A DNA stretch of 64,000 bases from Closterium sp. Naga37s-1 (Eukaryota > Streptophyta > Zygnematophyceae > Desmidiales > Closteriaceae), in NCBI GenBank assembly GCA_947471745.1, contig CANJKZ010000262.1, forward strand, positions 318,501 through 382,500, written 5' to 3'. Shown here piece by piece: positions 20,083-31,126 of the stretch; the stretch's first letter is position 1, and each line of letters opens with the position of its first letter. A program made the position numbers and the translations under genes. The notes beneath the pieces were generated by a model. It worked only from the letters and a program-made list of their open reading frames with translations. It was not told the origin of the DNA and did not search any database.

Positions 20083-23038
20083 ATGGCTGCAGCGCACGTT
20101 GAGGGCAAGCTGGTAATTTTAAGGGCCGCAGGAAAGCTAACTCGCACCGTAACTCCGTTTCCCCCGCGAAGAACAAAGCAAATAAGGTGTCAAGTTTCGA
20201 TTGCTTCTCTAGAATTCACAAATGTGGCTGGGAAACACGGGCGGATAGGTTCACTTGAAGGAGATTCGAGGCAGCCATGGAATGCAAGACCGCGTGGCCA
20301 ACGGAGAAGAGCGTTTCTGTGCACTCGCGGGTTCTACGCGGGTTTGGAGAGGGGTTTTAGATACGCGCAGCGCGGCGGAGTGACGGCTAGCGGAATAACG
20401 CGACACGATTCTGCCCCAGTTGGCGGGGCGTCGGCTGACGACAGCGAGATCTATCGGGCGCAAGCCGAGAGGCGCAGCGCAATGGGCGGCACGGAGGAAG
20501 GCGACACGGGGGAAGGCGACACGGAGGAGTTGATGTTGAGGGGGGTCAGCGAGGCTGAAGGAGCTGGGGAGGAGGAGGTATTAGGAGAGGACGGAGAAGG
20601 CAGAAACGAACGGCTCTATAACGAGGACATGTGCAAATGGCCGGACAAGGTATCACCTGTTTGTGTAGGAATCTGTGTGATTCCAAGTGGTCCCACGTGG
20701 TTCCACGTGGTTCCAAGGAGCACCATGCCTTTTACAACTCCCCCCCTCCTTATCCTGAATCTCTGTACTTGCCCTCATTTGCCCCACCTAACCTTTCCCC
20801 TCCCCATCCCCCTCCCACACACTCCCCTTCCCTCTCCCCTCGGTCAACCATCATGCACCCCTGCAGCTGCGCTTGGCACCTAGATTGTATCTGGTGGGAA
20901 CACCTATCGGCAACTTCTGAGGCGCCTCAAACTCCCCCACTTCCTCCCCCCCTCCCCCCCCCCCCTCTTGATTCTCTGTGCATACCTGCAGCTGAGGTTG
21001 GCACCTGGACTGTATCTGGTAGGAACACCTATCGGCAACCTAGAAGATGTTACCATCAGGTGGGTGGGGTTACCATCAAGTGAGTGTGGTTACCATCAGA
21101 TGGGTGTGGTTACCATCAGGTGTTGCGCTGTGCCGACCATCCCAGCCCACCATCCCACACCACCATCCCCCCATCACCACCCCACACCACCGCACCACAT
21201 CCCTCTGCCCCCACCAGGGCGCTGAGGGTGCTGCGCTGTGCCGACCTCATTCTCGCAGAGGACACGCGCCGCTCGGTCAAGTTACTGCGCTTCTACGGCA
21301 TCACTACACCCATGGTGCGCTGCTTTTTTTTGTTGGCTTGAGGATCCTACGTGTTGAGAACACACGCTCCTTTCTTTCCCTCTCTCCCCTGCCCCCTCCC
21401 TTTTTCTGCCTGTTACAACATTCAAATGAGCTATTACTTCCCCCCGTCTGTACTGTACAATGTGCAGATGAGCTATCATGCCTTCAATGCCACAGCTCGT
21501 CGAGAGGCTCTCATTGGTCGGATGCGATCCGGCCAATCGCTGGCGCTCGTGTCTGACGCAGGCATGCCGGGCGTCAGCGATCCCGGTGCTGACCTGGTCG
21601 CCGCGTGTGCTGAGTCAGCAGTCCCAGTCAGCGTGATTCCCGGCCCGTCTGCTGCCACCACTGCGGTTGCGGCTGCTGGCTTTCTCACCAACGGCTTCAC
21701 CTTCTGTGCGTTCCGTGTGGGTTCCGTGCTCTGCTGTGGGGTGCTGTGCTGTACTGTGCTGTGATGTACTGTGCTGTGATGTACTGTGCTGTGCTGTACT
21801 GTGCTGTGATGTACTGTGCTGTGCTGTACTGTGATGTGCTGTGGGGCCTTATGTAGAAATGTTCTCTCAATTCCAACCCTCTTCTGGCACGTCACTCCTG
21901 CCTCTCCTCTCCTATCCTCTCCTCTCCTCTCCTCTCCTTTTCTGCGACTTACGGCAGTGGGGTTCCTCCCGGAGCGATCGGCAGTGAGGCAGCGTCGACT
22001 GCGGGAAGCAGTGGAGGGGGAGGCGATGCAGGTGGTGTTTGTGGCGCCGCACAAGCTGCTCTCCGCGTTCCCATTGTCAACCCCCCTTTCTTCCCATCTG
22101 CACCCCTTCCCATGCCCGTCCCCTCACCTTCCCACCCACCACGCCCCTCCCCATTGTCCGCGTCTCCACGCCCCACAGTGGGGTTCCTCTCAGAGCGATC
22201 GGCAGTGCGGCAACGTCGTCTAAAGGAAGCAGCGGAGGGGGAGGCGATGCAGGTGCTGTTTGTGGCGCCGCACAAGCTGCTCTCCTCGCTCTCCCACTGC
22301 ATCCACGCCTTTGGCCCAGACCGCCCGTGCCTCGTGGCTCGGGAGCTTACCAAGCTGCACGAAGAGGTTCGGTGATTCTTGAAAATTTAGCACTTACATT
22401 GACGTATGGAGTTCATGCTCCATGATTCTCCTTCTTTTCCCCACATCCACATACCGCATCATTCTCTCATCCACTCAAACACACTGTCTTCAAGACAATT
22501 TGTTCTGTTTGTCCTTAGCTGAACACTGCCCGCAATGTTGTGTTTGCCCGCTCTCTTGTTCAGCTGTGGCGAGGGACTCTCTCTGAAGCACTTGCGGAGT
22601 TCACGGCCCGTGGGCCAAAAGGGGAATTCACCCTGGTAATCGATGGCCTCCCCCGAAAGGACCTGGAGGCATCGCAGCAGACAGGGGAGGAGGAGGTGAC
22701 CGCTTATCTTGAGAAGCTGATTCACGACGGCACACCCCCCTCCCAGGTTAGTTCACAGGCTGTTCATTAAAGCAGCTTCACCTTATTCTGCAGGATTCCA
22801 TTTCAACACAGCAAAATCACACTCAATCACGCTCATCCTAACCGCCGCACCCATTCGTCGTGGTGTGCTGCTGGTGTTTGGGTGCCACCGGGGCATACAT
22901 GTACCTGCTCGTGCCCCTGCCCCTGTGCAGGCTGCTAGGATGGCTGCAGATGCTCTGCGAGTGAAGCGCAAGCAAGCCTATGCGCTCGCTCTTGCCATTT
23001 CCAATCGCTTGCAGCAAGCGCAAGGACAGACAGAATAG
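20083..23038 (+). CDS. rsmI: RsmI-type 16S rRNA 2'-O-methyltransferase (tetrapyrrole-methylase fold), probably organellar
   Basis: Seven exons join in frame to 482 residues: 20083-20649, 20992-21059, 21218-21314, 21468-21705, 22179-22366, 22564-22746, 22931-23038, all with GT-AG introns. RsmI uses S-adenosylmethionine to 2'-O-methylate C1402 of bacterial-type 16S rRNA. Family motifs in order are LYLVGTPIGNLED (near residue 196), LILAEDTRRS (near 223), LALVSDAGMPGVSDPG (near 269), the PGPSAATTAVAAAG loop, GFLSERS, LVARELTKLHEE, KGEFTLVIDG and a helical tail. The first 189 residues are extra relative to bacterial RsmI; the start is Arg-rich without early acidic residues, fitting a chloroplast or mitochondrial transit peptide, and the end is acidic. 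The ATG at 20083 (GGTGCCATGGCT) is the first good start after the gypsy insertion. Exons 2 and 5 have truncated copies beside them. Confidence 0.88.
20867..20914 (+). repeat. 5' half-exon echo of rsmI exon 2
   Basis: CCCTGCAG acceptor plus 48 of the 68 bases of exon 2 (LRLAPRLYLVGTPIGN) lie 125 bp before the true exon, then run into TTCTGAGG with a stop and no donor. The full copy is at 20992-21059. Confidence 0.9.
21049..21121 (+). repeat. Tandem copies of the rsmI exon 2 end and splice donor
   Basis: A 20-bp unit containing the exon end and donor (GTTACCATCAG, then GTGGGTG) occurs four times in a row. Three copies keep a GT at the junction position (21060, 21080 and 21120 region); the third copy has ATG instead. 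Use of any downstream donor would add 20 or 60 bases to the message. Confidence 0.88.
21958..22065 (+). repeat. 5' half-exon echo of rsmI exon 5
   Basis: An acceptor (ACGGCAG) and the first 108 bases of exon 5 (GFLPERSAVRQRRL to VAPHKLLSAFP) lie 220 bp before the complete exon at 22179-22366. The copy stops without a donor. It differs from the complete exon at scattered positions, so it is not an assembly duplicate. Confidence 0.9.
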
Positions 23039-23860
23039 GCAGAAGGACTAGGAGAGGAGAAGCGGAATGCATGACTTTCGGGGGGAGCAGCACAGGGGTG
23101 AAAATTTCAAGCATGACTTTAAGCCAAAGGATGAAGCGGAGGGGTGCAAGGTTAAGCAGGGGAGGTGGGTACTGCCCACTGTAATTCCTCACCTTGCAAT
23201 GCATTTGTTGTTTGTGCCATATCTCATCTTAGTGAATCCCTTGAAGGCAGACTCAACAAGCAGTACTCGAAGCAGCATTCACGTGACACGTCACAGTGCA
23301 TCAGTAAAATCAAATCACATTCTCATCATGGGCCACGCTGGAAACTCGGAAGACCACCCCCTAGCAACCCAATGCTGCCGTGCCATGTGGACAGCTGAAG
23401 ATATGGTAACACCTGCAACAGCACAACCCAACCCAACAAGATGCCCCACCCACTGTTTCCAGTCCACCACCACCTCCTGCTGATTTGCACGGAACCAAAC
23501 AGGCAGACATGAAAACTATCCCAGTGATGGGTCAACCCTGAGCAGATGGCAAGCAGGGAGGGACAGTAGTGGGAGAGGTTTTCACACCAGGCTGCTGCAA
23601 CCAGCTGGTTGCTTAGCTGATTGGTTGTCCAGTTGCCTGGCTGGTTGATCACCCACCCTATCTCCCTCACCCCCCACCACCAGGGAATGCCGAGTTCAAT
23701 ACCCTCGACCACCACCTGTTTTCGGGTCCCTGTGCCTGCCACCACCTGTTTTCCGGTCCCTGTGTCTGCCACCACATCCCCTGCTCCGCTGCTGCCCCCT
23801 GTTCCTGTGCTCTTGCTGCTGTCCCAGCGGCCCCAGCAGGGCGTGCGTGGGTGTGCTGTG
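23039..23860. other. Convergent intergenic region between rsmI and STT3
   Basis: It holds the 3' ends of two converging genes. No coding sequence is recognised. A 34-bp word (CACCACCTGTTTTC, then GGTCCCTGTG) is repeated two to three times at 23705-23775. Confidence 0.6.
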
Positions 23861-26800
23861 CTACCAGCGGTTGTCGGGCTGCTTGACGCGGTAGATGCGC
23901 ACGATCCAGTTGGCCGACGTGAACGCCTCCTCGATGTACTCCAGCTCGATGTCCTTGTTGCCTATCTCGTACCCGCGCGCCCGGTCCCACCTGTGTGAGG
24001 TGAAGGGGGGAGGAGACAACGAGGGGGGAAAGGCAGATGAGGGGAGGGTGAACGCCTCTTCAATGTACTCCAGCTCTATGTCCTTGTTGCCTATCTCGTA
24101 CCCTCGTGCTCGGTCCCACCTGCGTGGGAGGGAGGGGGGAGAGGGAAGGGGGAAGGAAGCTTTGGTCACAGCGCATGGCAATTATAGGGCCTAGGGGGCC
24201 CTCCATGCCCGCTCAAGTACACATGGTGCGGATGTTGAAGCAACAGAGATTCCTTGGTACTTCCTCACTCACTCCCTTTCCCTGACCTCTCACTCACCCG
24301 GTTGGCTTGCCATATTCCGTTTGCAGCTCGCCAAAGCGGTAGTAGCACATCTTGTACCTGTTGTCACAGCCACACATACACAGCCAACAACCCCGCCAAG
24401 TACGATGCACCCGCACCCACACCCATCCCCAAACCAGCGGGTGGGTGGCATGGAACAAGACGTGGGGAAGGCCGGCAGGCAGGGACAAGGAGACTCGTCA
24501 GCGGGCATGCAATAGAGCAGAGGAAATGTGGGCCAAACGAGTTGCAAAGGGCAATGGAAGGGGATATGAGCTCGAGGTGATGGCACAATGAGGAGCCTTG
24601 GCCATGGGACAGGACACATGGTGCATGCGCATGGCACAAGGTGTTCCGTAACGCAGGCTAAGATGCGACTGCGCCGCGGAACGCATGAGCCAGCCACGGG
24701 TGCAGACAGGCACACGTTTCGAAATGACTCGAACCTCACATCACACGAGGCACCACCGTTTTGAAACGTCTCAAGGCGGCACTCACATGAGGCAGTTGAG
24801 CATCTTGGGCGAGCCATTGGCGTCGGTACGATAGTCCCCATTGTTGAGATAGTCCGGCTCCTTAATGTCCGGGAACACACCCCCTCCGATACGCACCATC
24901 CACAGGAACCTGATGGGGGAGAGTAAGGGGGAGGGGAGAGAAGACGGAGGGGAGGGGAGAGAAGACGGAGGGGAGGGGAGAGAAGACGGAGGGGAGGGGA
25001 GAGAAGACGGAGGGGAGGGGAGGGGAGAGGTTATGGGAATACACCTCCTATGCGCACCATCCACTGGTACATGAGAAAGGGGAGGGAGAGAGCGAGGGGA
25101 GGGAAAGGGAGAGGTGTGGCGGGAGGTGGGGGGAGGAGTGAAAGGAGAGGAGGAAAGAAGGACGTGGTGTCTCGCCTGTAAATGGAACTCCCTTGTTGAT
25201 ATCATCGGACGAGTAACCCATGACCCCCCCGAACACCACGAGCACATAGTCCACGTCCAGCTGCTGTATGATGCCGTACGCCTGCTCCTTGTACGAGGCC
25301 ACACCACGGCATGGCGAGTCGCACCCCAACAGCACACAGAGCAGAGCCAAGCCCACTCACTTGTTGATATCATCGGACGAGTACCCTGTGACTCCACCAA
25401 ACACCACGAGCACATAGTCCACGTCCAGCTGTTGTATGATGCCATACGCCTGCTCCTTGTCCCACAAGCCATAGCATGACTCACCCACAGAGACAAACGC
25501 TGCTGCCTGACCCTCACAACCCATCTCAACCACTCTCAATCCCTACCCAACAGCATGCAAGGAAACGCGGCTCACTTGTTAATATCGTCGGAGGAATAAC
25601 CCGTGACTCCTCCAAACACCACGAGCACGTAATCAACGTCCAGCTGCTGCATGATGCCATACGCCTGCTCCTCGTACGAGGGAACACCACGGCATAGCGA
25701 GTCCCACCCAACAGCACACAGAGCAGAGCAGAACCCACTCACTTGTTGATATCATCGGACGAGTACCCTGTGACCCCACCGAACACCACGAGCACGTAAT
25801 CCACGTCCAGCTGCTGCATGATGCCATACGCCTGCTCCTCGTAGGAGGCCATGGCGCGCCCCACAGTGGCGATGTGCGTGTTGTTCCACGTGTTGTTGTC
25901 CACTATCACTGTGCGGTTCGCCATCGCCGTGATCTGATACCCGTAGTCCCACCATGACATCACCTGGAGGGAAGGAGAGGAGGGGAGGGATGGGGGACGG
26001 AGAGGGGGGGTTGTAGAGGGGGGAGTGGAGAAGGGCGGAGGAAGAGGGGCGTTCGTTTAGGTGCCTTGAGTGCGATTGGACATTGCTGTGGTCTGGAAGG
26101 GCAGGTGGCGATGTGAGTGTTGCTCCACGTGTTGTTGTCCACTATGACTGTGCGGTTTGCCATTGCTGTGATCTGATACCCGTAGTCCCACCACGACATC
26201 ACCTGCAGAGGGGTGGGAGGGGAGGGGGAGGAGGGAAGTTTTGTTTGATGGGCCTCATTTTGCCGTGGCCTGATACCCGTAGACCCACCAAGACATCACC
26301 TGCAGGGGGTTGCGGGGGGAGAGTTTACTTTTGAGGCGCCTCAAAGGTTGCGGGGGGAGAGGGAATGTAGCATGGGGGGAGGGAGGGCAGGTGGCGATGT
26401 GCGTGTTGTTCCACGTGTTGTTGACCACTATCACACTGTGTGGTTGGCCATTGCCGTGATCTGATACCCACAGTCCCACCACGACATCACCTGGAGGGGA
26501 TGGGGGTGGATGAGGAGAGGAGAAGACAGGGGTAGAGGATGGAGAGGAAGAGGGGCGTTTAATTAGGCACCTAAATTACACCCTCTGCCCCGCCCAGCCC
26601 CACCCCCCAGGCGGCCACCAGGGCTTGGCGTTGAGCTACACACACACGCACTTTAGCATCTGGCTTGGTGTTGTGCTTGAGCCAGAAGTAGGCTTCACGG
26701 AAGTCATCAAAGATGACATGGTCGCCGTTGTGCTGGCGGGCCATGAGCACAATGGACGGGGACGAGTACGCCTCTGACGTCACCCACCCACCCACCCACC

Positions 26801-29800
26801 TCCCTCCCCTTCCCCCCCAACACACGCACGCACGCATGCACGCACACACACACGCACACACCCCCACGCACCTTGGCGTCGGGCTTGGTGTTGTGTTTGA
26901 GCCAGAAGTAGGCCTCACGGAAGTCATCAAAGATGACACGGTCGCCGTTGTGCTGGCGGGCCATGAGCACAATGGACGGGGACGAGTACGCCTCTGACGT
27001 CACCCACGTGCAGTGCCGCGCGAAGCTGATGAGGCAGAAGAATATCCCCGCTATCAGCACCACCGCGCCCTCCTTCTGGTACGGCAGCGAGCTGTCCTGC
27101 GCACCCTGTTTCATGGGCAGAGGACACGCGCAGGGGGATGGGAAGGGGCAGCAAGTTGAGCAATACATAAAAAGTGGAGAAGAGGAATGGAAAAGACGAG
27201 AAGGGAAGAGTGCAAATTCGGAGCGAAGTTGATGAGGCAGAAGAATATCCCCGCTATAAGCACCACCGCGCCCTCCTTCTGGTACGGCAGCGAGCTGTCC
27301 TGCGCACCCTGTGGCGAGCCGAGGGCGGGCGCGGGCGGAAGGGGAGTGGCAGCGGTTGAGACGCAAAGATAAAAGGGAGAGAAGGGTGAGTCGCATGAAT
27401 ACAAGAAGCCAGGGCTGCTACAGACACATGGCAAGCCCAGTGTTCCGTCCATGCATCCCCACTCACCTTCAGCTTGTCCCTCGCCTTCCCAGACAGCTTC
27501 CCAGAGCTGGGAGCAGCAGCGGCACTGGCAGCAGGCTCAGGGGTCTTCTCGCGGGCGATGGCGGAGAGGCGGGAGAGGGAGGCGCTGACGGCGACGGCGC
27601 CGAGCAGGCAGAGGGCGGGCGTGGCGACGAGGATGAGGCGCACCATGACGCCCGCGAAGTACATGGCTGTCAGCCCGTAGATGATCACAAACATGGACGC
27701 ATCGTTCAGACGCTTGAAGCAGAAGTAGAGCCCTGGGCAAGTTGCCATGGAAAGGGAGGTTTTGGCACAGTGGGGGGTTTGGCATGGAGGGAGGAGGAGG
27801 ATTTGGCACGGGGAGAGGTGGGGGGAGAGGAGGGGCGGGTGGAAGGTGGACACGGTGGGGGGTTGGCACATAGGGGAAGACACAGATACGGAGCAAAGCA
27901 AGGGGGGGAGAACGGGGGTTTGGGGAGAAGGAGGCGACAGGGAGGAGAGTGCATGGTGGAAAATACAGTTTTCTCTTTGAAATGTGACAACGAAGAGGGG
28001 AAGAAAAGAGGGAGGGGAGCAGCGGGAGGGAGGGAGGGAGGCCAAAGGGGAAGTAAAGAGGGGGGGAAGGGGCGGGAGGGAGGGGGGAAAGAGCATTTAT
28101 GGGGAGCGGGGCCGGGAATGCGGAACTTACCAGCGGGGAAGAGGATGAGGAGGATGTGGAAGTCGAAGAAGAAGGAGGACCAGGCGGTGGGCTGGTGCTC
28201 CGACACGGACGCAATGATGGGGATGTTGTCCTTGGCGTACGTGGGGTCCAGCAGCGAGTAGAACCGCCCCGTCCACGGCGAGATGTAGCCTGGGGCGCAG
28301 GGGGGAGCACGGGCAAGGGAAAGATGAGATGGGAGAGAAGGAAGGGAGGGACACGGAAGGACACATGGAGGCGATGATGGGGATGTTGTCCTTGGTGTAC
28401 GTGGGGTCCAGCAGCGAGTAGAACCGCCCCGTCCACGGCGAGATGTAGCCTGGGGCGCAGGGGGGAGCACGGGCAAGGGAAAGATGAGATGGGAGAGAAG
28501 GAAGGGAGGGACACGGAAGGACACATGGAGGCGATGATGGGGATGTTGTCCTTGGCGTACGTGGGGTCCAGCAGCGAGTAGAACCGCCCCGTCCACGGCG
28601 ATATGTAACCTGGCGCGTGTGGGGAGGGCAGCAGGAGAAGGAAAGTTGGGGAGAGGGGAGAGAGGGAAGGGAGTGGCACGGAGGGAGATGGAGGGAGACG
28701 GAGGGAGACGGAGGGAGACAGAGGCGATGATGGGGATGTTGTCTTTGGCGTACGTGGGGTCCAGCAGCGAGTAGAAAAGCCCCGTCCAGGGGGAGATGTA
28801 ACCTGGCACGCAGGGGGGTGACAGCGGGAGAAGGAAGGTTGGGGAGAGGGGAGAGGGGAAAGAAGGAAGGGAGGGACACGGAGGGACACGGAGGGAGACA
28901 GAGACGATGATGGGGATGTTGTCCTTGGCGTACGTGGGGTCCAGCAGCGAGTAGAACCGCCCCGTCCACGGCGAGATGTAACCTGCCAGAGAAAGTTGGG
29001 GAGAGGGGAGAGAAGGAAGGGAGGGAAACGGAGGGACACGGCGGGACACACGGATGCGATGACGGGGATGTTGTCTTTGGCGTACGTGGGGTCCAGCAGC
29101 GAGTAGAGTTGAGAGTGGAAGGGGGAGAGGTGAAGAGGCGAGACAGGGAAGGAGGAGAGGGGAAGAGGCGAGACGGGGAAGGGGGAGAGGGCAAGAGGCG
29201 AGACGGGCAAGCGGGAGGAGGGGAGAGCGGAGAGGGGGAGAGGGGAGAGGGGGAGAGGGGAGTGCGGGATAGACGGGGAAGGAGGGAGAGGGGGAGAAAA
29301 CGTGAAAGAGTGATGCACGAAAGAAAAGCAGGGGTTAGGAGAGGAAGGCGTGAGGCAATCAGACGGAGCTCACACGAGCGCAAGGGGTGATAACACGGAG
29401 GCAAGACGGATGTGAGAGGCGATACAAAGGAGGCCAGACGGATGTGAGAGGCGTTATAAAGGAGGCCAGACGGATGTGAAAGGCTTTATAAAGGAGGCCA
29501 GATGGATGTGAAAGGCGTTATAAAGGAGGCCAGACGGTTATGAAAGACGATTAAAAGGAGGTCAGGTGGGTGTGACATGTCATAAGAGAATGGAATGTGC
29601 GTCACTGCAGTGGATGCGACGAGCGAATGCATCGACCAACCACGCACGCAAATCCCTGTGTTGTTTCACAGCATAGCCCATCTCTCACCGGTGGCCATGC
29701 CAACAGCGAAAGCGAGGGAGCCGACGCCACCGAAGGAGAAGACGACGACGCGCAGGAAGGTGCGGAAGAGCTTCGGGTCCGCCAGCTGGTGCTTCACCCA

Positions 29801-31126
29801 GTCCACGAAGTAAAACACCTGCCGGCGGGGCGGACGGACGGGAAGGAACGGGACGGGATGAGACGGGACGGGACGACGCGGAATGGCGCTAACTGCCTGA
29901 CTGCTGTCTTTTGTCTGGGTGTTGCGATGCCATGGAATAGTGGAAACGAAACGGGGCTGCTAGCAACGACATGTTTTTCAGCAGCTACCGGAATGTACCG
30001 AAATGATACAGAATGTGCAGAATTTCGCTAACTGACTACCTGGATGAGGGAGAATGTGCTCAAAATATGCAAAATCTACGTTAATCTGACAAAATGCGAC
30101 GAAACCCGCCTAACTGCCTATCTCAATGCGAGAGAATGAGCCGAAATTCGCTAAGGGATGAGGCAAAACGGCAAAAAACTCGCTAAGTGTCTAGCGGAAA
30201 ATCTGCTAAGTGCGTACCTGGATGAGGCAGAAGGTGCCGAGAGCCGCCATGTGCTCGCTGGACTGCACGTGCTGGAAGCCGATGAAGCGGATTTGCATCG
30301 CCAGCAGCATTCCGATGATGTAAAACGCGTTGTACGCGATATAGAGCCGAGGGGTGTAGCGAACCGTGATCAGCAGCACCACCACGTAGATCGGAATCAG
30401 ATTGATAATAAAGATGTAGCCTCCCCATGATGCTGCCATGTAAAAGTAAGTGAGCGCGGCGCCGGCAGCCCAGGCGAGAGAGCCGGTGTTAACGGCCTTC
30501 ACGAAGAGGAAGAACGTGAGGATCATCGCGAAAATCGCAATGCACTCGTAATCGTACGATCCTGCGACGGATCGCGAAATGTAACCCGGGCAGATGGCCA
30601 GGAAGATCGCTGCGATAAGGCCGGTTCCCGAATCGCGGATCTCCTTTCCGAAGAAATAGGCGACCATGGCGGTGTTAGACGCGAAGAACGGAGCAGTCAT
30701 CACGCATACGTCACGGATGTGAACCACCAATGAGAGCGCGTGAAGAGCCCAGTAGATAACCGCTGACGTCACCATGAGACCAGGGTAAAGAGTGAATCCG
30801 ATAATGCGACCCAGCGGGTACCATGTCTCGTGGTCAAACCAGTTCCAAAACTCGTAAAATCCCTTACGGGTGAGGTACAGCGTGGTCCGGTAGTTAAAAT
30901 AGGGATCGAACTCGTGAATGACGCTCTCGTAACGGAGCACGGAGAAGAGTCGAGTCGCGAATGCTAGGATGTAGATTAGCAGAAGGGTAGCGACGCGGAT
31001 CAGGAGCTCCTGCTGCTTCGTCGTCAGCCGAAATTTCTCCTCAAGGGTGTCTAATAATTCCGCCGTAGCGGACTTGGGAGCAGCGGGAGCGGATCCCGCT
31101 GCTCCAGCAGCCTTGGCTGGAGCCAT
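23861..31126 (-). CDS. STT3: Oligosaccharyltransferase catalytic subunit STT3
   Basis: Nine exons join in frame to 743 residues: 31126-30218, 29818-29689, 28289-28131, 27732-27467, 27105-26872, 25963-25743, 24909-24787, 24357-24298, 23990-23861. STT3 transfers the lipid-linked glycan to Asn in N-X-S/T sequons in the ER lumen. The N-terminal part has many membrane helices, with the external-loop acid motif in [10 protein letters not shown] (Asp74) and the SVSE loop (374-377). The soluble C-terminal domain has the catalytic-site signature WWDYG (570-574) and [11 protein letters not shown], and ends VKQPDNRW. Length and motifs match plant STT3A/STT3B. Introns are strongly pyrimidine-rich on the coding strand. 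Exons 1, 3, 5, 6, 7 and 9 have truncated copies in adjacent introns. It is convergent with rsmI and divergent from NRPB4. Confidence 0.95.
24047..24119 (-). repeat. 5' half-exon echo of STT3 exon 9
   Basis: Acceptor plus the first 73 bases of the last exon ([20 protein letters not shown], then EAFT) sit upstream, on the gene strand, of the full exon 23990-23861. The copy ends inside the exon sequence; no stop-codon part is copied. Confidence 0.92.
24929..25030 (+). repeat. Purine-rich 23-bp minisatellite in STT3 intron 6
   Basis: Four to five units of GGGGAGAGAAGACGGAG type repeat head to tail in the intron between exons 6 and 7. Confidence 0.9.
25036..25067 (-). repeat. 5' half-exon echo of STT3 exon 7
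   Basis: On the gene strand it reads CAG acceptor then [10 protein letters not shown], about 30 bases copied from the start of exon 7 (full copy 24909-24787). Confidence 0.8.
25192..25680 (-). repeat. Three 3' half-exon echoes of STT3 exon 6
   Basis: Copies at about 25576-25679, 25361-25460 and 25192-25290 each encode [20 protein letters not shown] and [12 protein letters not shown], the last ~100 bases of exon 6. They lie downstream of it on the gene strand. The two nearest keep a GTGAG donor; in the farthest the donor GT has become GG. None has an acceptor at its left boundary. Confidence 0.92.
26104..26490 (-). repeat. Three 5' half-exon echoes of STT3 exon 6
   Basis: Copies at 26104-26202, 26262-26299 and 26393-26490 lie upstream of exon 6 on the gene strand. 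Each begins with a CAG acceptor and [10 protein letters not shown] or a mutated form ([10 protein letters not shown] in the middle, [10 protein letters not shown] in the last). The long ones run to NNTHIAT and stop. None has a donor. Confidence 0.92.
26652..26785 (-). repeat. 3' half-exon echo of STT3 exon 5
   Basis: It carries the last ~134 bases of exon 5 ([20 protein letters not shown] to KPDAK) plus a GTGCGTG donor, just downstream of the full exon on the gene strand. The left border runs into GGTGGGTGGG repeats with no acceptor. Confidence 0.92.
27222..27308 (-). repeat. 5' half-exon echo of STT3 exon 5
   Basis: It has a CCACAG acceptor and the first ~85 bases of exon 5 ([20 protein letters not shown], then IFFCLINFA), upstream of the full exon (27105-26872) on the gene strand. 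Confidence 0.92.
28370..29107 (-). repeat. Five 5' half-exon echoes of STT3 exon 3
   Basis: Copies at about 28370-28449, 28531-28610, 28723-28801, 28902-28983 and 29052-29107 repeat the start of exon 3 ([20 protein letters not shown], then DNIPII) with its acceptor; the farthest lacks the acceptor. The nearest two share a 160-bp unit including intron sequence that is almost identical to 28211-28371. The full exon is 28289-28131. Divergence grows with distance, so the array extended stepwise. Confidence 0.93.
29110..29275 (+). repeat. Purine-rich low-complexity repeats in STT3 intron 2
   Basis: Repeats of GAAGAGGCGAGACGGGGAAGG and of GGAGAGGGG continue the exon 3 echo array at its far end. 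Confidence 0.8.
29395..29560 (+). repeat. 32-bp minisatellite in STT3 intron 2
   Basis: About five to six units of the type AGGAGGCCAGACGGATGTG, then A(A/G)AGGCGTTATAA. The first units differ more from the consensus. Confidence 0.88.
30015..30205 (-). repeat. Decayed 3' echoes of STT3 exon 1 in intron 1
   Basis: Inside intron 1 the words CTGACTACCTGGATGAGG (about 30031), CTGCCTATCTCAATGCGAGA (about 30114) and AAGGGATGAGGCAAAACGG (about 30155) resemble the exon 1 end and donor (GTGCGTACCTGGATGAGGC, 30210-30228). The surrounding AAATTCGCTAA words repeat with the same period. They look like old degraded copies of the exon end. Confidence 0.6.

Noticed and set aside
27254..29404. Long minus-strand open frames across 27254-29404 and plus-strand 27311-28261
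   Set aside because: They read through STT3 exons 3-5, introns and echo arrays; the spliced STT3 gene explains the conserved segments.
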